Positions 24,091 through 33,724 of a stretch of 45,419 nucleotides of DNA are shown here, in pieces (position 1 is the first letter of the stretch; every line of letters begins with the position of its first letter). The notes beneath the pieces are model-generated. The model saw only the letters and a list, made by a program, of their open reading frames with translations, was not told the DNA's origin and did not search any database. The position numbers and the translations under genes are program-made. The DNA is from Anaerobium acetethylicum (GTDB taxonomy: Bacteria > Bacillota > Clostridia > Lachnospirales > Lachnospiraceae): assembly GCF_900096945.1 (NCBI RefSeq), contig NZ_FMKA01000030.1, positions 1 through 45,419 of the forward strand, written 5' to 3'.

Positions 24091-24460
24091 ATATATAGGA
24101 AATTCTTTGAATTTCCTATATATAAAAAACGCTCCGCGAGGAGGCGCATGACGCGCAAGAAGAATATGTCGCAGAAGCGACTGCGCGTCAGCGCGAGAGT
24201 TTCGCAAGCGAAACTCTTTGTTCTTTCCAGGAGTGGAGTGTCAAAAGCCCATTTACACAAAGGTGTTCGTCAATTTGCACGGGTTTTCGAATGAGGACGT
24301 GATGCAAAACATGTTGATTCGCAGCGCGCTCTCGCTTAGATGAAGACGTAGTGGTACATAGGGCCGCAGAATATGCGGCCCAAGTGCCAACGTCTTCATA
24401 AAGCTGCTCGTCAATTCATGTTTTGTATCACTGTGCTGTTGCTGGTGCCTGTGCAAATTG
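24091..24460. repeat. Structured intergenic repeat, copy A
   Basis: It opens with a perfect 15-bp inverted repeat (24091-24105 / 24109-24123; ATATATAGGAAATTC). It also contains the hairpin GAGTTTCG-CAAG-CGAAACTC and a nested hairpin with outer arms GAAGACGT / ACGTCTTC and inner arms GGCCGCA / TGCGGCC. The element is homologous to copy B over most of its length, but has about 100 extra bases in the middle. Minus-strand ORFs here lack ribosome sites and are taken as spurious. Confidence 0.7.
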
Positions 24461-24502
24461 ACTAAGCCGGACGTTATAAGAGGGCTTTAGACACGCTGGT
24501 CC

Positions 24503-24775
24503 ATATAGGAAATTCCCCGAATTTCCTATATATTAAAAAGGATCTGCGGGGCGGAGCGTAACGCGCAAGAAGAATATGTCGCGGAAGCGGCTGTGCGTCA
24601 GCACGAGAGTGTCGCAAGCGAAACTCTTTGCTCTTCCCAGCGCACGTTCGCTTAGAGGAAGACACAGTGGTACGTGGGGGTGCAGAATATAGGGCCAAAT
24701 ACAAACGTCTTCATAAAGCTGCTCATTAAACCGTGTTTTGTATCACTGTATGATAGGTGGAGGATGTGCGTTCGG
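24503..24775. repeat. Structured intergenic repeat, copy B
   Basis: The 13-bp inverted repeat ATATAGGAAATTC (24503-24515 / 24519-24531), then ACGCGCAAGAAGAATATGTC, CGAAACTCTTTG, CGCTTAGA.GAAGAC, ACGTCTTCATAAAGCTGCTC and GTTTTGTATCACTGT, all shared with copy A in the same order. A very diverged third copy of the first part is at 38427-38470. Confidence 0.7.
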
Positions 24776-24810
24776 GCTTGTGCTGCTTGATTGACTGGCG
24801 TCAATCGGTT

Positions 24811-24850
24811 CTCGGCACTGCGAAGTGTCTTCGCTCTCAAGAATGAGGGC
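24811..24850. repeat. Dispersed hairpin repeat, partial copy 2
   Basis: CTCGGCACTGCGAAGTGTCT and the following bases through CTCAAGAATGAGGGC align with 3139-3178. The right half of the hairpin is absent. Confidence 0.6.
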
Positions 24851-25036
24851 GGGAAGAATTTGTTGACAGAACAAGACTTCAGAAAGGGAATTGCACGACA
24901 AATAAATCGAAAAGGCAGAAAAGTGTTTTGAGAAAAAACCAAGAATTTTATTGACAAAAAAGGGGTTATACAAGGTGCACAAATACGCCGGAGTTGAATA
25001 AAAAAGTCAACAAAAACCCACATAACTGGGAAAAAG

Positions 25037-25117
25037 TTGTCCACATGAAAAAAATGAGAAAATGGTGAAAAACCGACTTATACACCGACTTATCCACATT
25101 GTCCACATTAATCCACA
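25037..25117 (+). other. Cluster of DnaA-box-like 9-mers
   Basis: TTGTCCACA (25037-25045), TTATACACC (25078-25086), the consensus box TTATCCACA (25090-25098), TTGTCCACA (25099-25107) and TAATCCACA (25109-25117) are all in one orientation, three of them nearly head to tail. AT-rich DNA follows up to 25250. It is in the gene-free 24.1-25.5 kb stretch. dnaA is not in the window, so this may be a DnaA-titration or regulatory site, or part of an origin. Confidence 0.6.
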
Positions 25118-25375
25118 CAAAAAGATGTGGGTTGTTTTTATTAAAATTGGAACAGATGTTTTGTGAAGTTATCATAAATCGCAAAATTTTACAAAATAGT
25201 ACATAAAAATTCTTGACTTTGAAATAGTCAAAATATGAAATGGATAAGCTGAAAATGAATGACATTATTAAGAGTGGAAATAGCCCGGGTTCTGGCCTGA
25301 GAATGCGGAATTCATAATAGTCACAGTGTGTTTAGCAAACACAGGTTGTTAAAACAATAATTTATCTGAATACTC

Positions 25376-25403
25376 TTGAAAAGCAGGGGAAATGTGTTAT
25401 AAT
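25376..25403 (+). promoter_or_regulatory. Promoter of hpf
   Basis: TTGAAA (25376-25381) and TATAAT (25398-25403) with 16 bp between; a leader of about 85 nt follows. Confidence 0.65.
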
Positions 25404-25495
25404 TGTATTACGATATTAAAGGGCATTATGGTTGGTCAGATTGACGGGCTGTGCACGACGATATTGTAGAATAAACCAAAAAGGAGTTGGACAGC

Positions 25496-26023
25496 ATGCG
25501 TTATATTATCAGTGGCAGAAATCTCGAAATAACAGAAGGATTAAGGACGGCAATCCAAGACAAATTAGGAAAGCTCGAAAGGTACTTCACTCCTGAAACA
25601 GAGGTACATGTTACATTAAGCGTTGAAAAAGACAGACAGAAAATCGAGGTAACTATTCCGGTAAAAGGAAATATAATAAGATCAGAGCAGGTCAGCAATG
25701 ATATGTATGTTTCTATTGATTTGGTTGAAGAAGTGATTGAAAGGCAGCTTAGGAAATATAGAAACAAGCTCGTGGATCATAAACAAGGAGGCGGCAACTT
25801 TACAGAGGATTATTTGGAAAGAGAATACGAAGACGATGAGGAAGTAAGAATCATCAGAACTAAAAAATTCGGTATTAAACCAATGTTTCCAGAGGATGCA
25901 TGCATCCAGATGGAACTGCTGGGACATAGTTTCTTTGTTTTCAATAATGCAGAAACAGATGAAGTCAATGTCGTTTACAAGCGAAAAGGCAGCACATACG
26001 GTTTGATAGAACCAAAATTCTAA
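25496..26023 (+). CDS. hpf: Long-form ribosome hibernation factor HPF
   Basis: A 175-residue protein of the long HPF (RaiA/YfiA plus C-terminal tail) type. The N-terminal domain (MRYIISGRNLEITEGLR to about 100) binds the decoding site of the 30S subunit. The C-terminal domain (RTKKFGIKPMFPEDACIQME to the end) mediates dimerisation of two ribosomes into inactive 100S particles in stationary phase. ATG 25496 follows AAGGAG. It has its own promoter and terminator and stands directly before secA, a common clostridial and bacillar order. Confidence 0.95.
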   Translation: MRYIISGRNLEITEGLRTAIQDKLGKLERYFTPETEVHVTLSVEKDRQKIEVTIPVKGNIIRSEQVSNDMYVSIDLVEEVIERQLRKYRNKLVDHKQGGGNFTEDYLEREYEDDEEVRIIRTKKFGIKPMFPEDACIQMELLGHSFFVFNNAETDEVNVVYKRKGSTYGLIEPKF

Positions 26024-26085
26024 ACGTATACAGGCTGAAACAATTGGTTGACAATATAAAATAGAACTGGTCATCGGCCATAGAG

Positions 26086-26114
26086 GATGCTCTCCGTAAG
26101 GAGGGCATCTTTTT
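26086..26114 (+). terminator. Terminator of hpf
   Basis: GATGCTCTCC-GTAA-GGAGGGCATC followed by five T. Confidence 0.88.
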
Positions 26115-26208
26115 ATGCGTTCGGAAAATTCGCCCAATTATATAAAAACAAAGGTGCTTTTTTTATGAAAAGTTTATAAATGAAGAGGCGCAGGGATGTC
26201 AAATATTG

Positions 26209-26237
26209 TTGAATTAAAGGTTTGGTAGTGTTACAAT
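26209..26237 (+). promoter_or_regulatory. Promoter of secA-prfB-cheW
   Basis: TTGAAT (26209-26214) and TACAAT (26232-26237), 17 bp apart. Confidence 0.6.
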
Positions 26238-26291
26238 GTAAGGAGCGGTTATCTCAGGATAATACATCTTTAGAATATAGGAGCGGGAACA

Positions 26292-28856
26292 ATGGGATTT
26301 GTAGAAAAGATATTTGGAACGCATAGTGAGAGAGAACTGAAAATTATCAGTCCAATTGTGGATAAAATAGAAGGATACAGGCCATCGATGATGGCTCTTA
26401 CAGATGAAGAGTTAAGAGGAAAGACAAAGGAATACAGAAAACGACTGGAAAACGGAGAGACAATGGATGATCTTCTTCCAGAAGCTTATGCGACCGTAAG
26501 GGAAGCTGCCCGCAGAGTTCTCAACATGGAACACTACAGGGTGCAGCTGATCGGCGGTATCATACTCCATCAGGGAAGAATTGCAGAAATGAAGACCGGT
26601 GAAGGAAAGACTCTTGTTTCGACTCTTCCAGCATATCTCAATGCACTTCCGGGAAAAGGAGTGCATATCGTTACTGTAAATGACTATCTGGCTCACCGTG
26701 ATGCTGAATGGATGGGAAAAGTCCATGAATTCTTAGGTCTTACGGTAGGTGTCGTATTAAACTCCAAGACGAATAATGAGAGAAGAGATGCGTATAACTG
26801 CGATATCACATATGTAACAAACAATGAACTCGGTTTCGACTACCTGAGAGATAACATGGTTATCTACAAAGAACAGCTTGTATTAAGGGATCTTCACTAC
26901 GCCGTAATCGATGAAGTCGATTCCGTGCTGATTGATGAAGCAAGGACCCCGCTTATTATTTCGGGTCAGAGCGGAAAATCCACAAAGCTGTATGAGGCAT
27001 GCGACATTTTAGCTATGCGTCTGGAGAGAGGAAAAGAAAGCGCCGAATTCTCGAAAATGGCTGCAATTATGGGCGAGGAAATCGAAGAAACGGGCGATTT
27101 CGTCGTGAATGAAAAGGATAAAGTCGTCAATCTTACAGAAGAAGGCGTAAAAAAGGTTGAGCAGTTCTTCAATATCGAGAACCTTGCAGATCCCGAAAAC
27201 CTCGAAATCCAGCATAATATCATTCTGGCACTCAGGGCGCACAACCTGATGTTCAGGGATCAGGACTATGTCGTAAAAGATGACCAGGTACTGATTGTTG
27301 ACGAGTTTACAGGACGTATTATGCCCGGAAGACGTTATTCGGATGGACTTCACCAGGCGATAGAAGCAAAAGAACATGTAAAGGTAAAAAGGGAAAGCAA
27401 GACCCTTGCGAATATAACCTTTCAGAATTTCTTCAATAAATACGAGAAAAAATCAGGTATGACAGGTACGGCTCTTACCGAGGAAAAGGAATTCAGGAAC
27501 ATCTATGGAATGGATGTTATTGAAATTCCTACAAACAGGCCGGTACTCAGAATCGACAGGCAGGATGCCGTTTATAAGACAAAACGGGAAAAACTCCATG
27601 CTGTAATCGAAGAGATCATTGAGGCGCATAAAAAAGGACAGCCGGTTCTTGTCGGAACAATCACCATTGAGGCATCCGAAGAAATCAGCCATATCCTGAA
27701 AAAACGAGGAATCCAGCATAAGGTCCTGAATGCAAAATTCCATGAGCTGGAGGCGGAAATCGTTGCTGAAGCGGGTGCGCACGGAGCGGTTACAATTGCT
27801 ACTAATATGGCAGGCCGTGGTACCGATATCAAACTTGATGATCTGTCAAAGAGCGTCGGCGGACTGAGAATCATCGGTACAGAAAGACATGAATCGAGAC
27901 GTATCGATAATCAGCTGAGAGGACGTGCAGGACGTCAGGGAGATCCTGGAGAATCAAGGTTCTACATTTCGCTGGAAGATGATCTTATGAGGCTCTTCGG
28001 TTCCGAAAGGCTTCTGAATATGTTCAATACCCTTGGAGTTCCTGAAAATGAACAGATTGAGCACAAGATGCTTTCGAATGCAATTGAAAAAGCGCAGAAG
28101 AAGATTGAAAGCAACAACTACGGAATCAGGAAGAACCTTCTTGAATACGATCAGGTCATGAATGAACAGCGTGAAATCATATATACCGAAAGACGCCAGG
28201 TGCTTGAAGGGCAGAGCATGAGGGATGCGATCTACAAGATGATTACCGATATCATCGACAATGTGGTGGACAACTGCATTGCTGATGAACAGGCAGCAGA
28301 AGAGTGGGATCTTCATGAGCTCAACTCTCTTCTGATTCCGGTTATTCCTGTGCGCGAAGTCAAATTAGACGCAGTAAAGGATTTAAGGAAGAACCAGCTG
28401 AAACAGAAGCTGAAAGAAGACGCAGTGAAGCTTTATGAGGAAAAAGAAGCGGAATTCCCTGAAACCGAAACACTTAGGGAAATCGAGCGTGTCATCCTTC
28501 TTAAGGTTATCGACCGGAAGTGGATGGATCACATCGATGATATGGACCAGCTTCGCCAGGGTATCGGCCTCCAGGCGTACGGACAGAGAGATCCGCTCGT
28601 AGAATACAAATTAAGTGGATACGATATGTTTGATTCCATGACTGCGAGCATACAGGAAGATACAGTAAGGCTCCTGATGCATGTCAGAATCGAACAGAAG
28701 GTTGAAAGAGAACAGGTAGCGAAGGTTACAGGTACAAATAAGGATGACAGCATAGCAAAGGCGCCGGTCAAACGTGATACGCAGAAGGTTTATCCGAATG
28801 ATCCATGTCCATGTGGAAGTGGGAAAAAATACAAACAGTGCTGCGGAAGAAGCTAG
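26292..28856 (+). CDS. secA: Preprotein translocase ATPase SecA
   Basis: An 854-residue SecA, full length. Visible are the nucleotide-binding motif KTGEGKT near residues 103-109, the Walker [18 protein letters not shown], the preprotein cross-linking domain, the second nucleotide domain ([24 protein letters not shown]) and the C-terminal zinc-binding tail [13 protein letters not shown] that contacts SecB or membranes. It drives export of unfolded proteins through SecYEG. AGGAGCGGG precedes the ATG. prfB starts 106 bp downstream with no terminator seen between. Confidence 0.98.
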   Translation: MGFVEKIFGTHSERELKIISPIVDKIEGYRPSMMALTDEELRGKTKEYRKRLENGETMDDLLPEAYATVREAARRVLNMEHYRVQLIGGIILHQGRIAEMKTGEGKTLVSTLPAYLNALPGKGVHIVTVNDYLAHRDAEWMGKVHEFLGLTVGVVLNSKTNNERRDAYNCDITYVTNNELGFDYLRDNMVIYKEQLVLRDLHYAVIDEVDSVLIDEARTPLIISGQSGKSTKLYEACDILAMRLERGKESAEFSKMAAIMGEEIEETGDFVVNEKDKVVNLTEEGVKKVEQFFNIENLADPENLEIQHNIILALRAHNLMFRDQDYVVKDDQVLIVDEFTGRIMPGRRYSDGLHQAIEAKEHVKVKRESKTLANITFQNFFNKYEKKSGMTGTALTEEKEFRNIYGMDVIEIPTNRPVLRIDRQDAVYKTKREKLHAVIEEIIEAHKKGQPVLVGTITIEASEEISHILKKRGIQHKVLNAKFHELEAEIVAEAGAHGAVTIATNMAGRGTDIKLDDLSKSVGGLRIIGTERHESRRIDNQLRGRAGRQGDPGESRFYISLEDDLMRLFGSERLLNMFNTLGVPENEQIEHKMLSNAIEKAQKKIESNNYGIRKNLLEYDQVMNEQREIIYTERRQVLEGQSMRDAIYKMITDIIDNVVDNCIADEQAAEEWDLHELNSLLIPVIPVREVKLDAVKDLRKNQLKQKLKEDAVKLYEEKEAEFPETETLREIERVILLKVIDRKWMDHIDDMDQLRQGIGLQAYGQRDPLVEYKLSGYDMFDSMTASIQEDTVRLLMHVRIEQKVEREQVAKVTGTNKDDSIAKAPVKRDTQKVYPNDPCPCGSGKKYKQCCGRS

Positions 28857-28962
28857 GAATTTTGCGTTTGCCGGAGAATTCTGAACATCACTGAGAAAAC
28901 AGCTTAAAGAGAAAAATACCAAAAAGTTATACATATTCATACCATATGAAAGAGGTGAGAAA

Positions 28963-30085
28963 ATGGTAGAATTAGATCAATTCAAATACAAGCTAAGCAC
29001 ATACAAAACACCATTAACTGAACTGAGGGATTCACTTTGACCTCGCTAATAAGGAAAAGCGGATTCAGGAATTAGAGAGAAAAATGGAGTTTTCGGATTT
29101 CTGGGACAATGCAGAGGCTGCCCAGGAATCGATGAAAGAGCTAAAGGGACTGAAAGATTCCATAGAGATTTATGCGGAATTGAAAGAACAGTACGAGGAA
29201 ATAGAGACGCTTCTTGAAATGGGTTATGAGGAAAACGACGAATCCCTTATCCCGGAAATAGAAGCGGGGCTGAACAGCTTTATAAAGACTTTCGAGGATA
29301 TGAAGATCAAGACCCTTCTGTCCGGCGAATATGACAGGGATAATGCGATCGTAACCCTGCATGCAGGCGCCGGCGGCACGGAATCCTGCGACTGGACAAG
29401 CATGCTTTACCGTATGTACTGCCGTTGGGCAGAGTCCAAAGGATATAAAGTGGAAGTTCTGGACTATCTGGATGGTGAAGAAGCAGGAATCAAATCGGTT
29501 ACATTCCAGGTGAATGGAGAGAATGCTTTCGGATACCTGAAATCAGAAAAGGGCGTCCACAGGCTTGTAAGGATATCGCCATTCAATTCGGCCGGTAAAA
29601 GACAGACATCCTTCGCTTCCTGCGATGTGATGCCTGATATCGAAGAGGATCTTGACATTGAAATCAATGATGATGATCTCAGGATAGATACCTATCGATC
29701 AAGCGGTGCCGGAGGACAGCATATCAACAAAACGTCGTCGGCAATCAGGATCACCCACATCCCTACCAATACTGTCGTGCAGTGCCAGAATGAGCGCTCA
29801 CAGCACAGCAATAAAGATAAGGCGATGCAGATGCTGAAAGCAAAGCTTTATCTGCTGAAGCAGCAGGAGAATGCTGACAAGGTATCGGATATCAGGGGAG
29901 AAGTGAAGGAAATAGGCTGGGGAAACCAGATCCGTTCCTACGTTATGCAGCCATATACCATGGTCAAAGATCACAGGACAAATGAAGAAAGCGGAAATGT
30001 CAATAGCGTCATGGATGGCAACATTGACATGTTCATCAATGCATATTTAAAATGGTGCAGCTTAGGTAAAAGTCAGGAGGACTAG
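28963..30085 (+). CDS. prfB: Peptide chain release factor 2 with +1 frameshift
   Basis: The first 25 codons (28963-29037) end at an in-frame TGA (29038-29040). The site GAGGGATTCACTTTGAC has the classic internal Shine-Dalgarno (AGGG), the slippery CTT and TGAC; skipping T29038 continues in the frame starting GAC 29039. The product is 373 residues. It has the SPF anticodon-like motif (RISPF) for UGA and the catalytic GGQ (GAGGQHINKT). RF2 controls its own level: scarce RF2 lets the ribosome pause at UGA and shift. cheW begins one base after its stop. Confidence 0.97.
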
Positions 30086-30086
30086 T

Positions 30087-30545
30087 ATGAAAAGTATGAA
30101 ACCTGTTATATTCAAACTGAATGGCGAGAATTATGGAATTGACATCAGTTGTGTGAATTCTATCGAGGAGGCGCAGAAGATCAGTGTTATCCAGAATGCA
30201 TCAAAGCATATAAGGGGGATACTGAACCTTAGGGGAGAAGCGATACCGGTAATCAGTCTGAGGAGCAAATTCGGATATGCAGAAAATGCTTCTGATCAAA
30301 GCAGGCTCATAATTACTGGAATGAGCGGGATGCAGATTGCAGTCGAAGTAGATGAAGTGACTGGAATTAAGGACGTAGAGGGGGAAGATATTCTGGAGGC
30401 CCCGTCGATTGTAATCAACAGATCAAATGAATATATCAGCAGGATTGTGAAGATGGAACAGAACATCGTGATAATCCTGGATATGGATAAGCTGGTTACC
30501 CCTGAAGAACAGGAAGAGATAAAAGATATGATCGAGTCGCTATGA
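30087..30545 (+). CDS. CheW-like coupling protein
   Basis: A 152-residue single-domain CheW protein. The motif GILNLRGEAIPVISLRSKFG is the typical CheW core, and the C-terminal EQNIVIILDMDKLVT completes the fold. CheW links chemoreceptors to the kinase CheA. No cheA, receptor or flagellar gene is in the window, so this is a stand-alone copy attached to the prfB operon. CAGGAGG lies just ahead of ATG 30087. It may work with an array encoded elsewhere or have another signalling partner. Confidence 0.92.
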   Translation: MKSMKPVIFKLNGENYGIDISCVNSIEEAQKISVIQNASKHIRGILNLRGEAIPVISLRSKFGYAENASDQSRLIITGMSGMQIAVEVDEVTGIKDVEGEDILEAPSIVINRSNEYISRIVKMEQNIVIILDMDKLVTPEEQEEIKDMIESL

Positions 30546-30555
30546 CTTCAGAAAT

Positions 30556-30607
30556 CCATAAATGCAGGATACCCGCAGCGTAAGCTGCGGGTATCCTGCA
30601 TTTATGG
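30556..30607. other. Perfect 24-bp stem-loop after cheW
   Basis: CCATAAATGCAGGATACCCG with AGC, a GTAA loop (30580-30583), and the exact complement to 30607. There is no T run on either side, so it is an unusual terminator, or rather a stabilising or processing structure at the 3' end of the operon. Confidence 0.85.
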
Positions 30608-30674
30608 GAGATAGTGCGTTGCTGTCTGCAGAGTGAACAGTAACGAATGTACGGCAAAATAAAATAAAAAACAG

Positions 30675-30703
30675 TTGCGCCATAGATTCAATTATGTTAA
30701 TAT
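30675..30703 (+). promoter_or_regulatory. Promoter of the ACT-hom operon
   Basis: TTGCGC (30675-30680) and TAATAT (30698-30703), 17 bp apart. A half copy of the GAACAGTAA repeat is at 30632. Confidence 0.5.
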
Positions 30704-30756
30704 CTTTGTTGTGAGAACAAATGTATTTCAGGTGCAAACAAAAAAGGAAGAGGCAT

Positions 30757-31200
30757 ATGACGGAAAATAGCAAATATTTTGTAGTAAAGCAAAAAGCCGT
30801 TCCCGACGTATTATTGAAAGTAGTTGAAGCGAAGAGGCTTTTGGAGTCAGAAAGAGTTATGACAGTTCAGGAAGCCACGGACCGGGTCGGTATAAGCAGA
30901 AGCTCGTTTTATAAATACAAAGATGACATATTTCCTTTCCATGATAATGCTAAGGGAAAGACAATAACCATGGTGATCCAGATGGATGATGAGCCGGGGC
31001 TGTTGTCGGATGTTCTGAAAATTGTTGCGGATTTCAATGCCAATATCCTGACGATTCATCAGAGTATACCTATAAACGGAATTGCATCATTGACATTGAG
31101 CGTGGATGTACTGCCAACAACGGGAGACATCTCGAAAATGATTGAAAATATAGAAGAACAAGAAGGCATTCATTATTTGAAAATACTAGCCAGGGAGTGA
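30757..31200 (+). CDS. ACT domain protein, PheB/UPF0735 type
   Basis: A 147-residue protein. The first 65 residues contain a helix-turn-helix-like stretch (MTVQEATDRVGISRSSFYKY), followed by an ACT domain (ITMVIQMDDEPGLLSDVLKIVADFNANILTI) that usually binds amino acids. This is the UPF0735 family once called PheB. It stands 4 bp before hom, so it probably senses an amino acid of the aspartate family and regulates the operon or the enzyme. ATG 30757 follows AGGAAGAGG. The exact ligand is not known. Confidence 0.9.
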   Translation: MTENSKYFVVKQKAVPDVLLKVVEAKRLLESERVMTVQEATDRVGISRSSFYKYKDDIFPFHDNAKGKTITMVIQMDDEPGLLSDVLKIVADFNANILTIHQSIPINGIASLTLSVDVLPTTGDISKMIENIEEQEGIHYLKILARE

Positions 31201-31204
31201 AAAC

Positions 31205-32419
31205 ATGATTAATATAGGGATTTTAGGATACGGCACTGTAGGTTCAGGCGTCGTAGAGGTATTGAATACAAATCAGGAAAGCATCAACAAGAGGGCCGGA
31301 GAAGAAATAAATGTCAAATATGTGCTTGACCTCAGAGATTTTCCGGGAGATCCGATTCAGGACAAAATCGTACATGATTTTGAAACGATAAACAACGATC
31401 CGGATGTCAGCATCATAGTTGAAGTAATGGGCGGTGTTGAACCGGCATATACATTTGTCAAGAAGGCCCTTGAAAATGGCAAGAGCGTGGCTACTTCCAA
31501 TAAAGAACTTGTTGCGAAGCATGGCTCTGAGCTTTTAGAACTGGCAAGAAGCAAAAATATCAATTTCTTGTTTGAAGCAAGCGTAGGCGGCGGAATTCCA
31601 ATCATCAGGCCGCTGAATTCATCTCTTACAGCTGATGAAATCGATGAAATAACTGGTATCCTGAATGGTACCACAAACTATATATTGAGCAAAATGACCC
31701 ACGAAGGTCTTGAGTTTGCTGATGTTTTAAAGGATGCACAGGACAAAGGCTATGCAGAAAGAAATCCGGAAGCTGACGTCGAAGGATACGATGCATGCAG
31801 GAAAATAGCAATCCTGTCGTCGCTTGCATTCGGCTCCCAGGTTGATTACGAAGATATCTATACGGAAGGAATTACAAAAATCACAGCTTCCGATATCAAA
31901 TATGCAAAAGAGATGGGGAAAGCAATCAAGCTTCTTGCATCAAGCAAAAAAGTGGGAGACAGCTTCTATGCAATGGTAGCTCCTTTCCTCATCGGAGATG
32001 AGCATCCTTTATACAGCGTCAACAACGTGTTCAACGGAATCTTCGTACATGGAAATGTGTTAGGAGATGTGATGTTCTACGGAAGCGGAGCTGGAAAGCT
32101 TCCGACAGCCAGCGCCGTAGTGGCGGACGTTGTAGATGCGGCAAAACACATGAACAGAAATATCATGACTTTCTGGAGCAGCGGAAAGCTTGAACTTACG
32201 GACATCAGTAAATCCGAAAGAAAGTTCTTTGTAAGGATTTCAGGCGGAACAGAAAAACTGGAAAGTATCAAAGCATTGTTCGGACCGGTATCAGTTGTTG
32301 CAGTTCCCGAAATGGACGATGAGTTCGGATTTATAACAGAAGTCATTTCAGAAGCAGAATTCAAAGAAAAGGTGGGTCAGTTAGAAGGTGTTATCAACAT
32401 GATCCGCGTTCAGGACTAG
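31205..32419 (+). CDS. hom: Homoserine dehydrogenase
   Basis: A 404-residue enzyme that reduces aspartate semialdehyde to homoserine for threonine and methionine synthesis. The NAD(P)-binding motif GILGYGTVGSGVVEVL opens the protein. The catalytic region holds GGGIPIIRPLNS and ILNGTTNYILSKM, and the family signature is in AERNPEADVEGYDACRK. The C-terminal 65 residues form the ACT-like regulatory domain, where threonine feedback normally acts. The gene lies between the ACT regulator and a proposed homoserine kinase. AGGGAGTG precedes the start. Confidence 0.97.
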   Translation: MINIGILGYGTVGSGVVEVLNTNQESINKRAGEEINVKYVLDLRDFPGDPIQDKIVHDFETINNDPDVSIIVEVMGGVEPAYTFVKKALENGKSVATSNKELVAKHGSELLELARSKNINFLFEASVGGGIPIIRPLNSSLTADEIDEITGILNGTTNYILSKMTHEGLEFADVLKDAQDKGYAERNPEADVEGYDACRKIAILSSLAFGSQVDYEDIYTEGITKITASDIKYAKEMGKAIKLLASSKKVGDSFYAMVAPFLIGDEHPLYSVNNVFNGIFVHGNVLGDVMFYGSGAGKLPTASAVVADVVDAAKHMNRNIMTFWSSGKLELTDISKSERKFFVRISGGTEKLESIKALFGPVSVVAVPEMDDEFGFITEVISEAEFKEKVGQLEGVINMIRVQD

Positions 32420-32430
32420 GAGTAGATAAA

Positions 32431-33639
32431 ATGAAGTATGTAGTAGTGTTAGGGGATGGAATGGCTGATGAGCCGATAGCAGAACTTGGGAATAAAACGC
32501 CTTTAGAATATGCCAATACACCAGTGTTAGATGCCCTTTCGAAAAACTCGGAAATAGGCCTTGTAAAAACAATTCCGGATGGAATGAATCCGGGAAGCGA
32601 TACGGCAAACCTTTCAGTGCTGGGATACGATCCGGAGATCTATTATACGGGGCGTTCACCTCTTGAAGCGCTGAGCATAGGCGTGGCCATGAAAGATACG
32701 GATATTGCCATCAGATGCAATATCGTGACGGTTTCGGAAGATGACAAGCCTTATGAAGAAAAAACGATCATTGATCACAGTTCCAGCGAAATCAATACGG
32801 AGGATGCTGCAGTGCTTCTTGAAGCCGTAAGAAAAGAACTGGAAAATGATATCTATAAATTTTATTTGGGAACAAGCTACAGACACCTTCTGATCTGGGA
32901 TAAAGGAACGGTTGCAGACCTCACTGCCCCGCATGACATTTTAGGACGTGTCATCGGAAAGTACCTTCCGGATGAAGAAGATTTGAGGGAAATGATGAGA
33001 AAGAGCTATGATGTTCTTGTAAATCATCCTATTAATGTGGAAAGAAAAGCAAAAGGCTTAAATCCTGCAAATTCGGTATGGTTCTGGGGAGCTGGAACAA
33101 GACCTTCCTTATCCTCTTTCGAAGAGAAGAACCATAAAAAAGGAGCCATGATATCTGCAGTTGATCTTCTTAAGGGAATTGCGGTCGGCGCCGGCATGAA
33201 GAATATAAACGTGGAGGGTGCTGATGGAACGCTTCATACGAACTATGAAGGAAAAGCCGAAGCAGCTGTAAAAGTGCTTGTCGAGGACGGATATGATTTT
33301 GTATATGTCCACGTTGAAGCCCCGGATGAAATGGGACACCAGGGAAGCGTTGAAAGAAAAGTAAAGGCAATCGAAAATCTGGATGAAAAAGTAATCAGGA
33401 TTATCAAAGAGGGCCTTGAAAAATCCGGAGAAGACTTCAGGATGATGGTGCTTCCGGACCACCCAACCCCGATATGTGTAAGGACCCATACCAGTGATCC
33501 GGTTCCGTATCTTCTCTATGACAGCACGAACGTGCTTGAGAAAGAATGGGATTACAATGAGGCGGATGCCAAAAAGAGTGGCAATTACATTGCGCAGGGA
33601 CATAAAGCAATGGACTATTTGTTTTCGAATATAAAATAA
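32431..33639 (+). CDS. iPGM-family protein, proposed homoserine kinase
   Basis: A 402-residue protein of the alkaline-phosphatase superfamily, resembling archaeal-type cofactor-independent phosphoglycerate mutase (ApgM). Metal-site motifs are visible: VLGDGMAD at the start, NPGSDTANLSVLGYDP with the nucleophile Ser, and the late VLPDHPTPICVRTHTSDPVPY. A subgroup of this family next to hom has been proposed to be an alternative homoserine kinase (TIGR02535). Here it starts 11 bp after hom and no thrB is seen, which fits that proposal; mutase activity is less likely. AGGAG precedes ATG. Confidence 0.88.
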   Translation: MKYVVVLGDGMADEPIAELGNKTPLEYANTPVLDALSKNSEIGLVKTIPDGMNPGSDTANLSVLGYDPEIYYTGRSPLEALSIGVAMKDTDIAIRCNIVTVSEDDKPYEEKTIIDHSSSEINTEDAAVLLEAVRKELENDIYKFYLGTSYRHLLIWDKGTVADLTAPHDILGRVIGKYLPDEEDLREMMRKSYDVLVNHPINVERKAKGLNPANSVWFWGAGTRPSLSSFEEKNHKKGAMISAVDLLKGIAVGAGMKNINVEGADGTLHTNYEGKAEAAVKVLVEDGYDFVYVHVEAPDEMGHQGSVERKVKAIENLDEKVIRIIKEGLEKSGEDFRMMVLPDHPTPICVRTHTSDPVPYLLYDSTNVLEKEWDYNEADAKKSGNYIAQGHKAMDYLFSNIK

Positions 33640-33683
33640 AAAAATCAGGACTGCAGGAAATTATTCCCGTGGTCCTGATTTTT
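33638..33683. terminator. Bidirectional terminator
   Basis: AAAAATCAGGAC and GTCCTGATTTTT form a stem with A and T runs on both sides, placed between convergent genes. Confidence 0.88.
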
Positions 33684-33724
33684 GTACGTCTGTCCGGTTT
33701 TGAGTGAGTGTCAGATCGTGTCTG

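Noticed and set aside
24091-24775. CRISPR array
   Set aside because: Only two long diverged copies with no regular short repeats and spacers.
24253-25265. Several minus-strand ORFs of 76-130 codons in the gene-free region
   Set aside because: They lack ribosome sites, have unusual composition, and two look alike only because they translate copies A and B of the DNA repeat.
29038-29040. Nonsense mutation in prfB
   Set aside because: The in-frame TGA with CTT and the internal Shine-Dalgarno is the known programmed +1 frameshift of RF2.
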